Positions 34,683 through 44,142 of a stretch of DNA of 56,222 nt are shown here, piece by piece. Source of the stretch: Terriglobia bacterium. GTDB lineage: Bacteria > Acidobacteriota > Terriglobia > Bryobacterales > Bryobacteraceae. The position numbers and the translations under genes are program-made. Numbering within the stretch: position 1 is the stretch's first letter; every line of letters starts with the position of its first letter. The DNA lies in the NCBI GenBank assembly GCA_021324185.1, contig JAJPJN010000002.1, positions 1 to 56,222 on the forward strand, given 5' to 3'. The notes under the pieces are model-generated. The model saw only the letters and a program-made list of their open reading frames with translations. It ran no database searches and was not told the origin of the DNA.

Positions 34683-36173
34683 ATGCTGACTGAAAACATT
34701 GAAGCAAGCAGAAGATATTTGCTGGACCTGCTGCTCGCTGAACTTCGAGAGTTCGTTATTGTTCTGCTCGACGTAGACGGAAGATTTTTATCCTGGCATC
34801 CTGGCGTGCGTGTTTACTTCGGTTATGAAGCACACGAATTTATTGGAAAGCCGTTACACATTCTTTTCCCGGAGCCTGACCGCTCCTCCGGTGCGGTGGA
34901 GCGGGAATTGGAAACAGCCGCGGCCGCGGGAAAAGCCTCAGATACGCGTTTGTTGGTTGATAAGCACGGTAAAGCCTTACTGGTTGAGGGTGTAACTGTG
35001 GGCCTGCGGGAAGAAGCCGGTAACTTAGCCGGTTTCGGCAAAGTCATACGTGACGTCACAGAACGGCGCGCCACGGAAGAACGACTAAAGGCGCTAACCA
35101 GGGCATTAGAGCAATCGACTGTTTTTATAAGGCACTTAGATGGAGAGATTACGCACTGGACAAAAGGCTGCGAAAGACTCTATGGCTGGACGGCTGCTGA
35201 AGCAGTAGGCGCAAATTCCTGGGCACTGCTCAATACGACATTCCCACAATCGGTGGAATCGATCAAAGACCAGTTATTGAGGAGCGGGTTTTGGCGCGGA
35301 GAATTGGGCCAGACTCGTCGCGATGGCAGCTACGTGTACGTCTCGGCCGACTGGGTCTTGTTTTCCAATGAAAAGGGCGAGCCCTCGACCGTCATCTGCA
35401 CTCACACCGACATTACTCCCCGGTTACAGATTCAGGGCGAGCTCGAAGTAGCGAACGCGCAATTAGAAAAAATGACGCTCGAATTGGAGCGTTCGAACAG
35501 TGAACTGGAGGAGTTTGCGCGGATAGCATCGCACGATCTAAGCGCGCCCATTACCAGCACACGCTGGCTAGTGGATCTTCTGTCCGCAAAGCACGGCAAG
35601 AACCTGAACGAGGATGGTCAAAAGATCCTCAAGCAAATTGCAACCGGTTTGCAGCGGATGGGCGAGCTTATTGATGCCGTTTTACAGCACGCCACAATCG
35701 GAACGGCACCCATCGGCTCCGCGGAGGGTTCGGATTCCAGCGCCGCTCTGCTGGCAGCTATGGAAAATCTTAGAAGAGATATTGAAACTTCGGAAGCGAA
35801 TATCTCTTATGGAGAGCTTCCGGCGGTGCCCATTACGCTTCAGGCCATGACGCAACTGTTCCAAAATTTGCTATCGAACGCAATCAAGTATCGGAAACCG
35901 CAAACCGCTCCGCAGGTGACGATCAGTGCTGAGCGCGAAGGCACGGATTGGAAATTCAGTGTGATGGATAACGGCATCGGTATTGAGCCGGAATGGCTGG
36001 AGCGCATCTTTCAACCGATGCAGCGCCGGCACGGCCCGGAAATCGCAGGCAGCGGTATTGGCCTGGCAACCTGTAGAAAAATTGTGACCCGGGCAGGCGG
36101 GAAAATTTGGGCCGAATCCGATCTGGGCCAGGGTTCAACTTTTTATTTCACGCTGCCGGCGCCCGCGGAATAG
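34683..36173 (+). CDS. PAS-domain sensor histidine kinase
   Basis: A 496-residue soluble kinase with two PAS domains (about 15-128 and 130-255), a short coiled coil (ELEVANAQLEKMTLELERSNSELEEF), a HisKA domain with the phospho-accepting His284 in ASHDLSAPI, and a HATPase domain with N-box NLLSNAIKY, G1 DNGIGI and G2 GSGIGLATC. There are no membrane segments, so it senses a cytoplasmic cue. The AAGGAAAC before the ATG is a good ribosome site. The closest regulator gene is the NarL-type one at 37278, separated by the opposite-strand GT9-like gene, so the pairing is uncertain. It converges with that gene with 39 bases of overlap. Confidence 0.93.
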   Translation: MLTENIEASRRYLLDLLLAELREFVIVLLDVDGRFLSWHPGVRVYFGYEAHEFIGKPLHILFPEPDRSSGAVERELETAAAAGKASDTRLLVDKHGKALLVEGVTVGLREEAGNLAGFGKVIRDVTERRATEERLKALTRALEQSTVFIRHLDGEITHWTKGCERLYGWTAAEAVGANSWALLNTTFPQSVESIKDQLLRSGFWRGELGQTRRDGSYVYVSADWVLFSNEKGEPSTVICTHTDITPRLQIQGELEVANAQLEKMTLELERSNSELEEFARIASHDLSAPITSTRWLVDLLSAKHGKNLNEDGQKILKQIATGLQRMGELIDAVLQHATIGTAPIGSAEGSDSSAALLAAMENLRRDIETSEANISYGELPAVPITLQAMTQLFQNLLSNAIKYRKPQTAPQVTISAEREGTDWKFSVMDNGIGIEPEWLERIFQPMQRRHGPEIAGSGIGLATCRKIVTRAGGKIWAESDLGQGSTFYFTLPAPAE

Positions 36174-37151
36174 AATCAATTCCCCGATCAGCCGGTCTAC
36201 GGCTGCGCTCCAGTTACCCGCTTCCGGCTGGCGAAAAAGCTTCATCGTCGGATACCAGGGCGAATCATCACGGTTGAGCATCCATCGCCAATCGCATTCG
36301 TAGGGCAACAGCGTCCACACCGGAACAGCTAATGCGCCTGCCAGATGGGCGGTCATAGTATCAACGCTGATCACCAGATCTAAATTCCTGAGCACGCGCG
36401 CCGTGGCATGCAACGTGGATACCTGGTCATGGAGGTCACAAACATTCGGCCATGCCGCTAATTCTTCGTGTTCAGGACCAGCCTGCAATCCAAAAAAAGA
36501 AATGCCGGGAATGCCGAAAGCGCGCGAGAGTTGTTCGAGTGCAATCGAACGAGCCGGATTAAATGTGCTGGAGGTCCATGCGATGCCTACGCACAAGTTG
36601 TTTGAGGCACGGGAAGCTAAGGTGCTAGCCTCCCCCTGTGCGTAGATATAGGGCACATTGCGAGGAATGGTATCTACCGTGGTTCGGAAAATACGTGGCA
36701 GCTCCATAATTTCAATCTGTTGATCCCATCCGGGGTCAGGGTCCGACCAGGTGATCACGTCGTGCGCCAGATTCGACTGCGATAACAGCACCTTCAATTT
36801 CGGCGGTGCCTCGATGACCACGGACCGGGCGATTCCGGCCACGAGCGGCGCGTAGCGAATGAACTGAATCGTATCCCCCAGGCCGTGAAGGCAACGGATC
36901 AAAACGCGATTTCCATTGAGCGGGCGCCCGTCCCAAAAACGGTTGGGATCGTGCCTGGCGCGTCCGTTAATCCGGTCGCTTTCCCGCCAGGCTTTTTCAA
37001 AATCGCCGAGGAGCATATGGCATTGCCAGCGTCCTGCAGCACACAAATCCGGGTCACACTGAGCATTTTCTGCGGCATCAAATTGAAGCAGCGCCTCGTG
37101 GACTCGCAGCGCCCGCAAGGAGTTTTCAGCTTCGGCTAGCCAACTCTGCAT
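36135..37151 (-). CDS. TPR/glycosyltransferase family 9-like protein
   Basis: A 338-residue protein. The N-terminal ~85 residues look like two or three TPR-type helical pairs. The remainder resembles GT9 heptosyltransferase-like domains: RVLIRCLHGLGDTIQFIRYAPLV, VGIAWTSSTFNPARSIALEQL, ISFFGLQAGPE and LDLVISVDTMTAHLAGALAVPVWTLLPYECDWRW. It is likely a glycosyltransferase acting on a surface glycan or protein. It lies near the glycan operon on the same strand but separated by two plus-strand genes, so membership is uncertain. No Shine-Dalgarno is evident. Confidence 0.87.
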   Translation of the reverse strand: MQSWLAEAENSLRALRVHEALLQFDAAENAQCDPDLCAAGRWQCHMLLGDFEKAWRESDRINGRARHDPNRFWDGRPLNGNRVLIRCLHGLGDTIQFIRYAPLVAGIARSVVIEAPPKLKVLLSQSNLAHDVITWSDPDPGWDQQIEIMELPRIFRTTVDTIPRNVPYIYAQGEASTLASRASNNLCVGIAWTSSTFNPARSIALEQLSRAFGIPGISFFGLQAGPEHEELAAWPNVCDLHDQVSTLHATARVLRNLDLVISVDTMTAHLAGALAVPVWTLLPYECDWRWMLNRDDSPWYPTMKLFRQPEAGNWSAAVDRLIGELILFRGRRQREIKS

Positions 37152-37277
37152 CTTTCAGCCGCAGGGAGAAAAATTGTGGCTTCAAACTAGTAACTTCTAC
37201 GGGGTTTTAGTGTATCTAACAAAGCGGGAACTCTCGCCCGCCTATGTTGGATGTACCACTCTCGGTGGAGGCAACAT

Positions 37278-37913
37278 ATGACATCGGCTCAGCCAATTCA
37301 AGCCTGTGAAAGCCCCCGGCGTCGCGTCCTGTTTTCCGACGACCACCAGATTATTTTGGACGCCCTGTCGTACGTCGCGCAGGATGAGTACGATGTCCGG
37401 GCGGTAGGCACACTCGCCGGGTTAAGTGAGGCGGTGGAGAGTTTCAATCCCGACCTGGCTGTGATCGACATTCGCATGCCCGACGGAGACGGTATTGAAT
37501 CCGCCCGTCAATTGTTGCAGCGGCGGCCCGGCATGAAGGTGCTTTTTTTGTCCATGCACCACGAAGCCCAGTTGGTGAAGCGGGCTAAGGAAACGGGAGC
37601 GCACGGCTACATATCGAAACGCGCTCCGGCCGATGAATTGATGCTGGCCATCCGTACGGTTCTAAACGGCGGAAAATACTTTGCGCGCACGCAAGAGCAG
37701 CAGCAGAACGGCAGCGGCGAGCCGGTTTTGACCGACCGCCAGAAGGAGGTCCTCAGATTAATTGCGCAAGGCTGTTCCGCAAAGGAGATCGCGAACCGGC
37801 TGAATATATCCGTGCGGACGGCTGAATTTCACAGAGCGGCCATTATGGAGCGCCTCAAACTGCACTCGACGGCCATGATGACGCGCTATGCCGTAGAAAA
37901 AGGCCTGGATTAA
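37278..37913 (+). CDS. NarL/FixJ-type response regulator
   Basis: A 211-residue regulator. The receiver domain (about 15-130) has the acidic pair DDH (Asp21, Asp22), the phospho-accepting Asp64 in VIDIRMPDGDG and the conserved lysine in YISKRAP. The C-terminal LuxR-type helix-turn-helix (about 150-210) reads LTDRQKEVLRLIAQGCSAKEIANRL. GGAGG (37267-37271) lies six bases before ATG 37278. A GCGGG/CCCGC dyad is seen in the upstream leader. It may be the partner of the PAS kinase at 34683. Confidence 0.93.
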   Translation: MTSAQPIQACESPRRRVLFSDDHQIILDALSYVAQDEYDVRAVGTLAGLSEAVESFNPDLAVIDIRMPDGDGIESARQLLQRRPGMKVLFLSMHHEAQLVKRAKETGAHGYISKRAPADELMLAIRTVLNGGKYFARTQEQQQNGSGEPVLTDRQKEVLRLIAQGCSAKEIANRLNISVRTAEFHRAAIMERLKLHSTAMMTRYAVEKGLD

Positions 37914-37937
37914 CCAGCGGGGTCGCGCGCGCCCGGA

Positions 37938-38108
37938 TCAGGACGGATCCTTTTGACGCGTGCGGGCGACGCCGCTTGCAATCCCGATCCCCACCAAAAT
38001 CAGTACGCCCACACCAATCCAACGCGGAGCTACATGCAGATAATAAGCTCCCAACGCCAGGCCAATGATCAAGATGATGTACCCCACAAGGTACAGCGTG
38101 AACGACAT
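37938..38108 (-). CDS. Small two-helix membrane protein
   Basis: A 56-residue protein with two hydrophobic segments (about residues 6-27 and 33-48) and a basic C-terminal tail (VARTRQKDPS). A strong Shine-Dalgarno (GGAGGAGGAG, 4 bases from the ATG) supports translation from 38108 rather than from the longer frame. The gene converges with the NarL regulator and diverges from the DHA2 exporter. I do not recognise a family; small DUF-type inner membrane proteins of this design are common. Confidence 0.75.
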   Translation of the reverse strand: MSFTLYLVGYIILIIGLALGAYYLHVAPRWIGVGVLILVGIGIASGVARTRQKDPS

Positions 38109-38197
38109 GAATCTCCTCCTCCGGGAACGATGCATCTCTCATGCCAAGCTGCTAAGTAGTTGTTCTGGCGTACTCTTCAGGTTCATAAGAAGTAAAT

Positions 38198-39832
38198 TTG
38201 CTCGGCCCCCAGTGCAATAAATCCAGCGAAGCTGTGCGCAGGGGTAGGGCATCCAAGAACTTGGCTTCCGTTCCTGAACAGTGGGAACCGTCGACAAATC
38301 CCTGGATTATCGCCGTTTCCGTAATGCTAGCGACCTTCATGGAGGTGCTGGATACTTCCATTGCCTCGGTAGCGCTGCCCTACATCGCAGGAAGCGTTTC
38401 AGCCACGAACGACGAAGCCACATGGGTACTGACCAGTTACCTGGTTGCCAACGCTGTCGTTTTGCCGGCAAGCAGTTGGTTCAGCCTGCGCTTTGGGCGC
38501 AAGCGTTTCCTGCTCATTTGCATCGTTATCTTCACTGTCTCGTCGTTCTTGTGCGGCGCCGCCCCGAGCTTGGGAATTCTGCTGATCGCGCGTGCCGTTC
38601 AAGGCGCGGGCGGAGGCGCGTTGCAACCGCTATCACAGGCCATTCTTCTGGAAAGTTTTCCGCCGCAGAAGCGCGGCATGGCAATGGCTGTATTTGCCCT
38701 AGGCGTTGTAGTCGCGCCTATCCTGGGGCCCACTTTCGGAGGCTGGCTGACGGACCACTACTCCTGGCGTTGGAGCTTCTACATCAATATTCCGATCGGG
38801 ATTCTAGCGGTTATTCTCATCGCGCGCTTTGTCGAGGATCCGCCCTACATTGCGAACGCAAAACCCGGTCGCTTTGATGCTTGGGGGCTGGGGCTGCTGG
38901 CAGTTTGGCTCGGATGTTCGCAGATCATTCTGGACAAAGGCCAGGAAGAGGATTGGTTCAGCGCAGTCTGGATCCGCTGGACGTCGGCAATTCTGCTGGT
39001 TTGCTTTGTGCTGTTTCTCGTTTGGGAGTGGTTCGGCGCGAAACCTCTGGTCGATTTGAAGGTTTTCAAGAACCGGAATTTCGCGCTGGGCTGCCTGCTG
39101 ATCGGGCTGTTCGGGGCATCTATATACGGCCTCATCACGTTACTGCCGCTGTTCTATCAGGAACTCATGGGCTACACGGCGGAAATCGCCGGCATCGCCG
39201 TGGCGCCGCGCGGTATCGGCGCCATTTGCGCCATGCCGATTATCGGGATACTGACGGCGCGCATGGATAATCGCTGGTTGATCATCGGCGGTTTCGGCAT
39301 CTTCGCTATCTGCAGCCTCTGGTTCGGCCAAGTCAACCTTTTCATAGGACAGTGGACGTTCATCTGGGCGATCATCCTGAGCGGATTTGGATCAGGCATG
39401 GTATTTGTGCCGCTTTCGACGATTACGATGGGGACTCTGACGAACGAGCAGATCGGCAATGCCAGCGGGCTCTACAATCTGTTGCGTAACGTGGGAGGCA
39501 GCATCGGAATTTCCATCGTGAACACGATTGTGGCGCGGCATGAGCAACTGCACCGCAGCGAACTCGTCCGCAACCTGCAGGCCTCCAACCCTCTGGCCGA
39601 GAACCGGCTGGCGGTGCTGCAGAATTATGTGGCGACGCATAACGCCTTGGGGCCGGTTGGTTCCAGCAACGCTGCCCTTCAGTTGCTCAATCAGACCTTG
39701 CATGCCCAGGCACGGTTATGGGCCTATGTGGACGATTTCCGCTATATGGCGCTGGCCTGTTTTGCCTGTATTCCTATTGTGTTTTTCTTTAAGCGGGCCC
39801 GAGCGCGGCCCGGCGTGGTGCATGCTGAGTGA
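38198..39832 (+). CDS. DHA2 family MFS drug exporter (EmrB/QacA type)
   Basis: A transporter of up to 544 residues with about 14 membrane segments. DHA2 features are the opening NPWIIAVSVMLATFMEVLDTSIASVALPYIAG, the motif RFGRKRFLL and ARAVQGAGGGALQPLSQAILLE, with the antiporter motif C region GVVVAPILGPTFGGWL. It should expel hydrophobic compounds by proton antiport. The start is uncertain: TTG 38198, GTG 38234 and TTG 38261 are in frame and no ATG precedes the first membrane segment. The start is in a divergent region with the small membrane protein. No EmrA-type partner is present. Confidence 0.9.
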   Translation: MLGPQCNKSSEAVRRGRASKNLASVPEQWEPSTNPWIIAVSVMLATFMEVLDTSIASVALPYIAGSVSATNDEATWVLTSYLVANAVVLPASSWFSLRFGRKRFLLICIVIFTVSSFLCGAAPSLGILLIARAVQGAGGGALQPLSQAILLESFPPQKRGMAMAVFALGVVVAPILGPTFGGWLTDHYSWRWSFYINIPIGILAVILIARFVEDPPYIANAKPGRFDAWGLGLLAVWLGCSQIILDKGQEEDWFSAVWIRWTSAILLVCFVLFLVWEWFGAKPLVDLKVFKNRNFALGCLLIGLFGASIYGLITLLPLFYQELMGYTAEIAGIAVAPRGIGAICAMPIIGILTARMDNRWLIIGGFGIFAICSLWFGQVNLFIGQWTFIWAIILSGFGSGMVFVPLSTITMGTLTNEQIGNASGLYNLLRNVGGSIGISIVNTIVARHEQLHRSELVRNLQASNPLAENRLAVLQNYVATHNALGPVGSSNAALQLLNQTLHAQARLWAYVDDFRYMALACFACIPIVFFFKRARARPGVVHAE

Positions 39833-39889
39833 AAGCCAGCCGCTGATCTTCACATGAAAGCGCGATCAGCCGCGAAAGCCTGCCTTCCG

Positions 39890-40636
39890 TCAGAGGCGGT
39901 TGATCAAACTTGCTACGTACCCGGCGCCAAAGCCATTATCGATATTCACCACCGTCACATTACTCGCGCAGCTATTCAGCATTCCAAGTAGCGCCGCCAA
40001 TCCGTTGAAGCTGGCGCCGTAGCCGATGCTTGTGGGTACAGCGATAACCGGACAGCCGACCAGCCCTCCAACCACGCTCGGAAGTGCTCCCTCCATGCCG
40101 GCGCACACGATCGCAACGCGTGCCTCCACCAGGCGATCGCGCTGATGCAGCAGCCGGTGAATACCCGCGACCCCGACGTCGCAAATCGAATCCACTGGAT
40201 TGCCCATCACTTCGGCCGTGAGGCACGCCTCTTCGAGTACGGGGAAGTCGCTGGTCCCGGCACACACAGCAACGATCTTGCCTTTACCGCGAATGGTCCG
40301 GTCGCGCCAGACTCGTATCACACGCGATGCCTGGAAATATTCGGCTTCGGCGCAGAGCTTCCGAACTTGTTCCGCCGCTTCCGGAGTTGCGCGCGTGACC
40401 AGCAGATTTTGCGATCGTGCCAGCAGAGCCTGGGCAATTCCCGCCACCTGTTCCGGTGTTTTGCCCTGCCCCAGAATCACTTCTGGTGCGCCGTGCCGTA
40501 AGACGCGGTGGTGATCCACCTTGGCAAACCCGAGATCTTCAAACGGCAGATGGCGCAATTGCGCTATCGCTTCCGAAATGTCCGTGCGGCCGTCGCGAAC
40601 GCCTTCGAGTAGTATTTGTAGCTGCTGAAGGTCCAT
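39890..40636 (-). CDS. larB: Nickel pincer cofactor biosynthesis protein LarB
   Basis: A 248-residue LarB (AIR carboxylase-like fold) protein. LarB carboxylates the pyridinium ring of NaAD and cleaves the phosphoanhydride in nickel-pincer nucleotide synthesis. The PurE-like core is clear: [72 protein letters not shown] and [16 protein letters not shown] lies before the ATG. LarC, LarE and a lactate racemase are not in the window, so it is an orphan here. Divergent from the prenyltransferase. Confidence 0.93.
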   Translation of the reverse strand: MDLQQLQILLEGVRDGRTDISEAIAQLRHLPFEDLGFAKVDHHRVLRHGAPEVILGQGKTPEQVAGIAQALLARSQNLLVTRATPEAAEQVRKLCAEAEYFQASRVIRVWRDRTIRGKGKIVAVCAGTSDFPVLEEACLTAEVMGNPVDSICDVGVAGIHRLLHQRDRLVEARVAIVCAGMEGALPSVVGGLVGCPVIAVPTSIGYGASFNGLAALLGMLNSCASNVTVVNIDNGFGAGYVASLINRL

Positions 40637-40693
40637 TGTGTAGATCCCCTAGAATGGTAGCGATACCGCTGGGTAGACGTTTCCGTATTCATC

Positions 40694-41590
40694 ATGCAGC
40701 GCTTTTGGAGGCGATTACGGCTGACGCTCGAGATGATTAAGTTCGAGCACTCTGTGTTTGCTCTGCCTTTCGCGCTCACCGGCGCATTACTCGCCTGGCG
40801 GGAAAGCGGCTTCCAAATGGCGGGATTGGGTTTCCGGCTGCTGTGGATTGTTATAGCCATGGTGGCCGCCCGATCGGCGGCTATGACGTTCAACCGTATT
40901 CTCGATGCCGATATCGATCGGCGCAATCGCCGCACGGCTAACAGGCACCTGCCCACCGGTCTTCTCTCACCGCGATTCGCCTGGGGCTTCACCTTCGCCG
41001 CAATGGCTCTCTTTCTTTGGGCCGCGCGCGAATTGGGGCCACTGTGTTTTGCTCTCGCACCGGTGGCGCTCGCGATCATTTTTTTCTATTCGTTCTCGAA
41101 GCGCTTCACGATGTTTGCCCACCTGATACTGGGCTTCTCGTTAGGCATAGCGCCGGCGGCTGCCTGGATTGCTATGCGTGGAACGCTCGATCCGAAGATT
41201 CTCTGGCTCACCGCGGCGGTGATGTTCTGGACGGCCGGCTTCGACGTGATCTACGCCTGCCAGGACTTCGAGTTCGATTGCGCCGAAGGACTATGCAGCA
41301 TTCCGCGAACGTTTGGGATTCGCGGCGCATTGCTGATTGCTCGCCTCTTGCACCTTGCCATGATCGCCTGCTTGCTGATGCTGATTTACTCATTTCATCT
41401 GGGCATGTTGAGTCTCGCGGGCGTACTGGCGGTGATTTTACTGCTGGTTTATGAACATGGGCTAGTTAAACCGGACGATCTCTCGCGTGTCAATGCCGCG
41501 TTCTTCACCGTGAATGGCTACGTGAGCGTTTTGTTCTTTGTCTTCTGGGCTGCCGATATTTTTCTGCACCGGACTTACTTTCTCAAATGA
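40694..41590 (+). CDS. mqnP: UbiA-type prenyltransferase (menaquinone, futalosine pathway)
   Basis: A 298-residue integral membrane prenyltransferase of the UbiA family. It has the prenyl-diphosphate motif NRILDADIDRRN (N/DxxxD type) in the first loop and a second acidic motif in YACQDFEFDCAEG (DFEFDxxxG). It should attach a polyprenyl chain to a quinone head group. Its ATGA overlap with mqnE makes it a likely MqnP acting in the futalosine menaquinone route rather than a 4-hydroxybenzoate enzyme. It has about eight membrane segments. Confidence 0.88.
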   Translation: MQRFWRRLRLTLEMIKFEHSVFALPFALTGALLAWRESGFQMAGLGFRLLWIVIAMVAARSAAMTFNRILDADIDRRNRRTANRHLPTGLLSPRFAWGFTFAAMALFLWAARELGPLCFALAPVALAIIFFYSFSKRFTMFAHLILGFSLGIAPAAAWIAMRGTLDPKILWLTAAVMFWTAGFDVIYACQDFEFDCAEGLCSIPRTFGIRGALLIARLLHLAMIACLLMLIYSFHLGMLSLAGVLAVILLLVYEHGLVKPDDLSRVNAAFFTVNGYVSVLFFVFWAADIFLHRTYFLK

Positions 41591-42729
41591 TTCCTGACCG
41601 CCCTGCTCCTCGCTTTACAAAAATAGAAGACACGCGTCTTAAGCCGATCGTCGAGAAAGTGGAAGCCGGCGAGCGGCTCAACTTTGAGGACGGAGTCACC
41701 ATGTATCGCTCGCCCGACCTGCTTACGCTCGCCTACATGGCGAATATGGTTCGCGAGCGGCTTCACGGCGATATTACTTATTTCAACGTCAATCGCCATA
41801 TCAACCCCACAGATGTCTGCGTCGCAAGCTGCCGCTTATGCGCCTTCGGTAAGAGAGTCAGAGATCCACATGCCTACACCATGTCGCTCGAGCAGGTGTG
41901 GGAAGTCGCAGGAAAAGGCTACAGCGAAGCGGTAACGGAATTTCACATCGTGGGCGGCCTGCACCCCGAGCTGAGTCTGGATTGGTTTTGCCGGATGATT
42001 GCGGGGCTCAAAGAGCGCTACCCTGCCGTACACCTGAAAGCCTTCACGATGGTCGAAGTGGCGTACCTTGCAAAACGGGCGCGGCTGTCTGTCCGGGAAA
42101 CTTTGGAGCGGCTGAAAGATGCCGGCGTCGATTCCCTGCCTGGCGGTGGAGCGGAAATTTTTTCAGAACGTGTGCGGCGCATCATCTGCGACCACAAGAT
42201 CGATGGAGACGAATGGCTGGAAACGGCGCGAACCGCGCATGAGATCGGGCTAAGGAGTAACTGCACGATGCTCTATGGACACATCGAAACGGCCGAGGAT
42301 CTCGCCGATCACCTGGTGCGCCTCAGGGCCGTTCAGGACCAAACAAACGGCTTCGTTACGTTCATCCCGTTGGCATTTCATCCAGCCAATACGGCCTTAG
42401 CACACCTTCCGCAAACCAGCGGATTCAACGATCTGAAGCAGATTGCGATTTCGCGCCTTATGCTGGACAACATTCCACACATTAAGGCTTACTGGATCAT
42501 GATGACTCCGGCGGTGGCGCAGATTGCCCAGCGCTTCGGAGCCAATGATATCGACGGCACGGTCGTCGAAGAGAAGATTTACCATGATGCGGGGGCGACT
42601 ACGGCGCAGCATTTGCGGCGTTCGGATCTCTTGCGGCTCATACGGGAAGCGGGGCGGGAGCCAGTCGAACGGGATACCAGCTACCGGCCAGTCTCGCGTA
42701 CCGAATCGGCCTTTACTGTTCTTGTGTAA
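41587..42729 (+). CDS. mqnE: Aminofutalosine synthase
   Basis: A 380-residue radical SAM enzyme that converts 3-(carboxyvinyloxy)benzoate and SAM to aminofutalosine in menaquinone synthesis. The cluster motif is CVASCRLCAF (Cys78, Cys82, Cys85), inside FNVNRHINPTDVC. Other matching segments are EFHIVGGLHPEL, SLPGGGAEIFSE, RSNCTMLYGHIET and DGTVVEEKIYHDAGA. It starts with a four-base ATGA overlap with the prenyltransferase. The other futalosine genes (mqnA, B, C, D) are not in the window. Confidence 0.95.
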   Translation: MIPDRPAPRFTKIEDTRLKPIVEKVEAGERLNFEDGVTMYRSPDLLTLAYMANMVRERLHGDITYFNVNRHINPTDVCVASCRLCAFGKRVRDPHAYTMSLEQVWEVAGKGYSEAVTEFHIVGGLHPELSLDWFCRMIAGLKERYPAVHLKAFTMVEVAYLAKRARLSVRETLERLKDAGVDSLPGGGAEIFSERVRRIICDHKIDGDEWLETARTAHEIGLRSNCTMLYGHIETAEDLADHLVRLRAVQDQTNGFVTFIPLAFHPANTALAHLPQTSGFNDLKQIAISRLMLDNIPHIKAYWIMMTPAVAQIAQRFGANDIDGTVVEEKIYHDAGATTAQHLRRSDLLRLIREAGREPVERDTSYRPVSRTESAFTVLV

Positions 42730-42733
42730 TGGC

Positions 42734-43168
42734 TCAGGTTTCCGCCGGCGAGCCACGGAAGAGCGCTACTAACTTCGAAAAAAATCCGGCGCGCGGGGAG
42801 ATTTCGACCCGCGAGTGATCGCCCGCCAGCCCGTCGCGTAGATACGATTCCGGAACAAACAGCGCGCCCTCTGCCGCCATTTCGATGAGCCATCTCTTCG
42901 CAAGCTCATCTGTGGCGTGCATTTGGCGGACGTCCAGCACAAGTTTGCGTGCCCCCAAAGTGGTTTTTACGGTATTCCAGCAACCGGTCAGGTCAGGTAC
43001 CTGCGTTTCCGTGAATTCTCCGAAAAGCTGTAACCGGCAACAGTCCACTCCGTCATGAATGTAATACTTGAAAAAAGCAGAACGTGTGGAGTTTTTTTGC
43101 TCCAAGCTCCCGGCGAATGAAAAGTCTCGCGGCTTCGCCGGACCGTTCTGAGTTGTAGGTTCAGCCAT
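42734..43168 (-). CDS. STAS-like domain protein
   Basis: A protein of 144 residues from ATG 43168; alternatives at 43210 and 43237 would lengthen it. The middle part (about 35-110: DCCRLQLFGEFTETQVPDLTGCWN, KLVLDVRQMHATDELAKRWLIEM) has the strand-helix pattern of STAS/anti-sigma antagonist-like domains, but without a clear conserved phospho-serine motif. AGGAG lies two bases before ATG 43168, which is close. It converges with mqnE and is divergent from the secreted gene at 43286. Function unknown. Confidence 0.65.
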   Translation of the reverse strand: MAEPTTQNGPAKPRDFSFAGSLEQKNSTRSAFFKYYIHDGVDCCRLQLFGEFTETQVPDLTGCWNTVKTTLGARKLVLDVRQMHATDELAKRWLIEMAAEGALFVPESYLRDGLAGDHSRVEISPRAGFFSKLVALFRGSPAET

Positions 43169-43285
43169 AACTCCTGTTGTTGGATCAACTGAAGGCAATC
43201 GGAGTTCCATAAATTGTGTTTTGCCTGGGGGCGGCACTGTGGGCGGTTGCCAGAGTCTTTATCGGTGCTTCAGGATAAATCTTCA

Positions 43286-44116
43286 ATGATCGTTCACCAA
43301 AACGATAAAAACGGCTTCTGCTCGCTTCTGTATTACGTCTCATTTGCTTTTTTGTTTACGGTACTACCGGCCTTCTCCCAAACTTCCACACAACAGGCGT
43401 CGCCTTCGCCGCAAACCCCGCCAGTGAGCCAGCTACCGCCTAAGCAGCAGCCAGGGGTTCCCGCTCCGGGCAAAACGGCCCAGGGAGAGGACAAGTATGT
43501 TTTCGGCGTGCTACCCAACTACCGTACGGCGGAACTGAACGCCGTCGGCCATCCGCTTACACCCAAACAAAAGCTGACCATCGCTGCAAAAGATTCCTTC
43601 GCATTGCCGCTGATAGGTCTTGGCGCGGCCTATGCAGGTCTTTATCAACTGGAAAATAATCACCCTGAGTTTGGGCAAGGCGTGGAAGGCTATGCGAAGC
43701 GGTTCGGCACATCTTATTGCGATCAGGTGACTGGAAATTTCATGACGGAAGGCATTTTCCCAACCATCTTGAAACAGGACCCGCGCTACTTCCGAATGGC
43801 GCACGGACCGAAAAGCAAACGCACCTGGTATGCCCTCAGCCGCATTGTGATCAGTAAGACGGACTCCGGCAAGAGCGTAGTCAATGTTTCCGAATTAGCG
43901 GGGAACGCCACTGCGGCGGCCATCGGCTTGTCCTACTATCCCGACAATCGTGACGTGCCGGATTACCTGCTGAACTGGGGAACGCAGTTGGGAACAGACG
44001 CCGCTTCTCAGGTCCTCAAAGAATTTTGGCCGGATGTCAAGGCGTGGTGGTACAAAAAGCATCACCGTGCTGAGATCGCGCCCATGAGCGAAGTCCCTCC
44101 TGGCCAGCGCCGCTAG
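43286..44116 (+). CDS. Conserved secreted protein of unknown function
   Basis: A 276-residue protein with a signal peptide (YYVSFAFLFTVLPAFSQ), a Pro/Gln/Ser-rich linker (about 35-70) and a globular part from about residue 75 (YVFGVLPNYRTAELNAVGHPLTPKQK). Later segments are YCDQVTGNFMTEGIFPTILKQDPRYFRMAHG, SELAGNATAAAIGLSYYPDNRDVPDYLLNWGTQLG and FWPDVKAWWYKKHH. I recall very similar uncharacterised proteins in Acidobacteriota, but no named domain. It may associate with the cell envelope. The upstream frame to 43214 is not needed. Confidence 0.75.
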   Translation: MIVHQNDKNGFCSLLYYVSFAFLFTVLPAFSQTSTQQASPSPQTPPVSQLPPKQQPGVPAPGKTAQGEDKYVFGVLPNYRTAELNAVGHPLTPKQKLTIAAKDSFALPLIGLGAAYAGLYQLENNHPEFGQGVEGYAKRFGTSYCDQVTGNFMTEGIFPTILKQDPRYFRMAHGPKSKRTWYALSRIVISKTDSGKSVVNVSELAGNATAAAIGLSYYPDNRDVPDYLLNWGTQLGTDAASQVLKEFWPDVKAWWYKKHHRAEIAPMSEVPPGQRR

Positions 44117-44130
44117 GCTCACAGCGGTGA

Positions 44131-44136
44131 TACGCT
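44131..44136 (+). promoter_or_regulatory. Possible -10 box of the ankyrin gene, leaderless arrangement
   Basis: TACGCT is followed by six bases and ATG 44143. No Shine-Dalgarno exists; the -35 is not clear. Confidence 0.3.
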
Positions 44137-44142
44137 GTGGGC

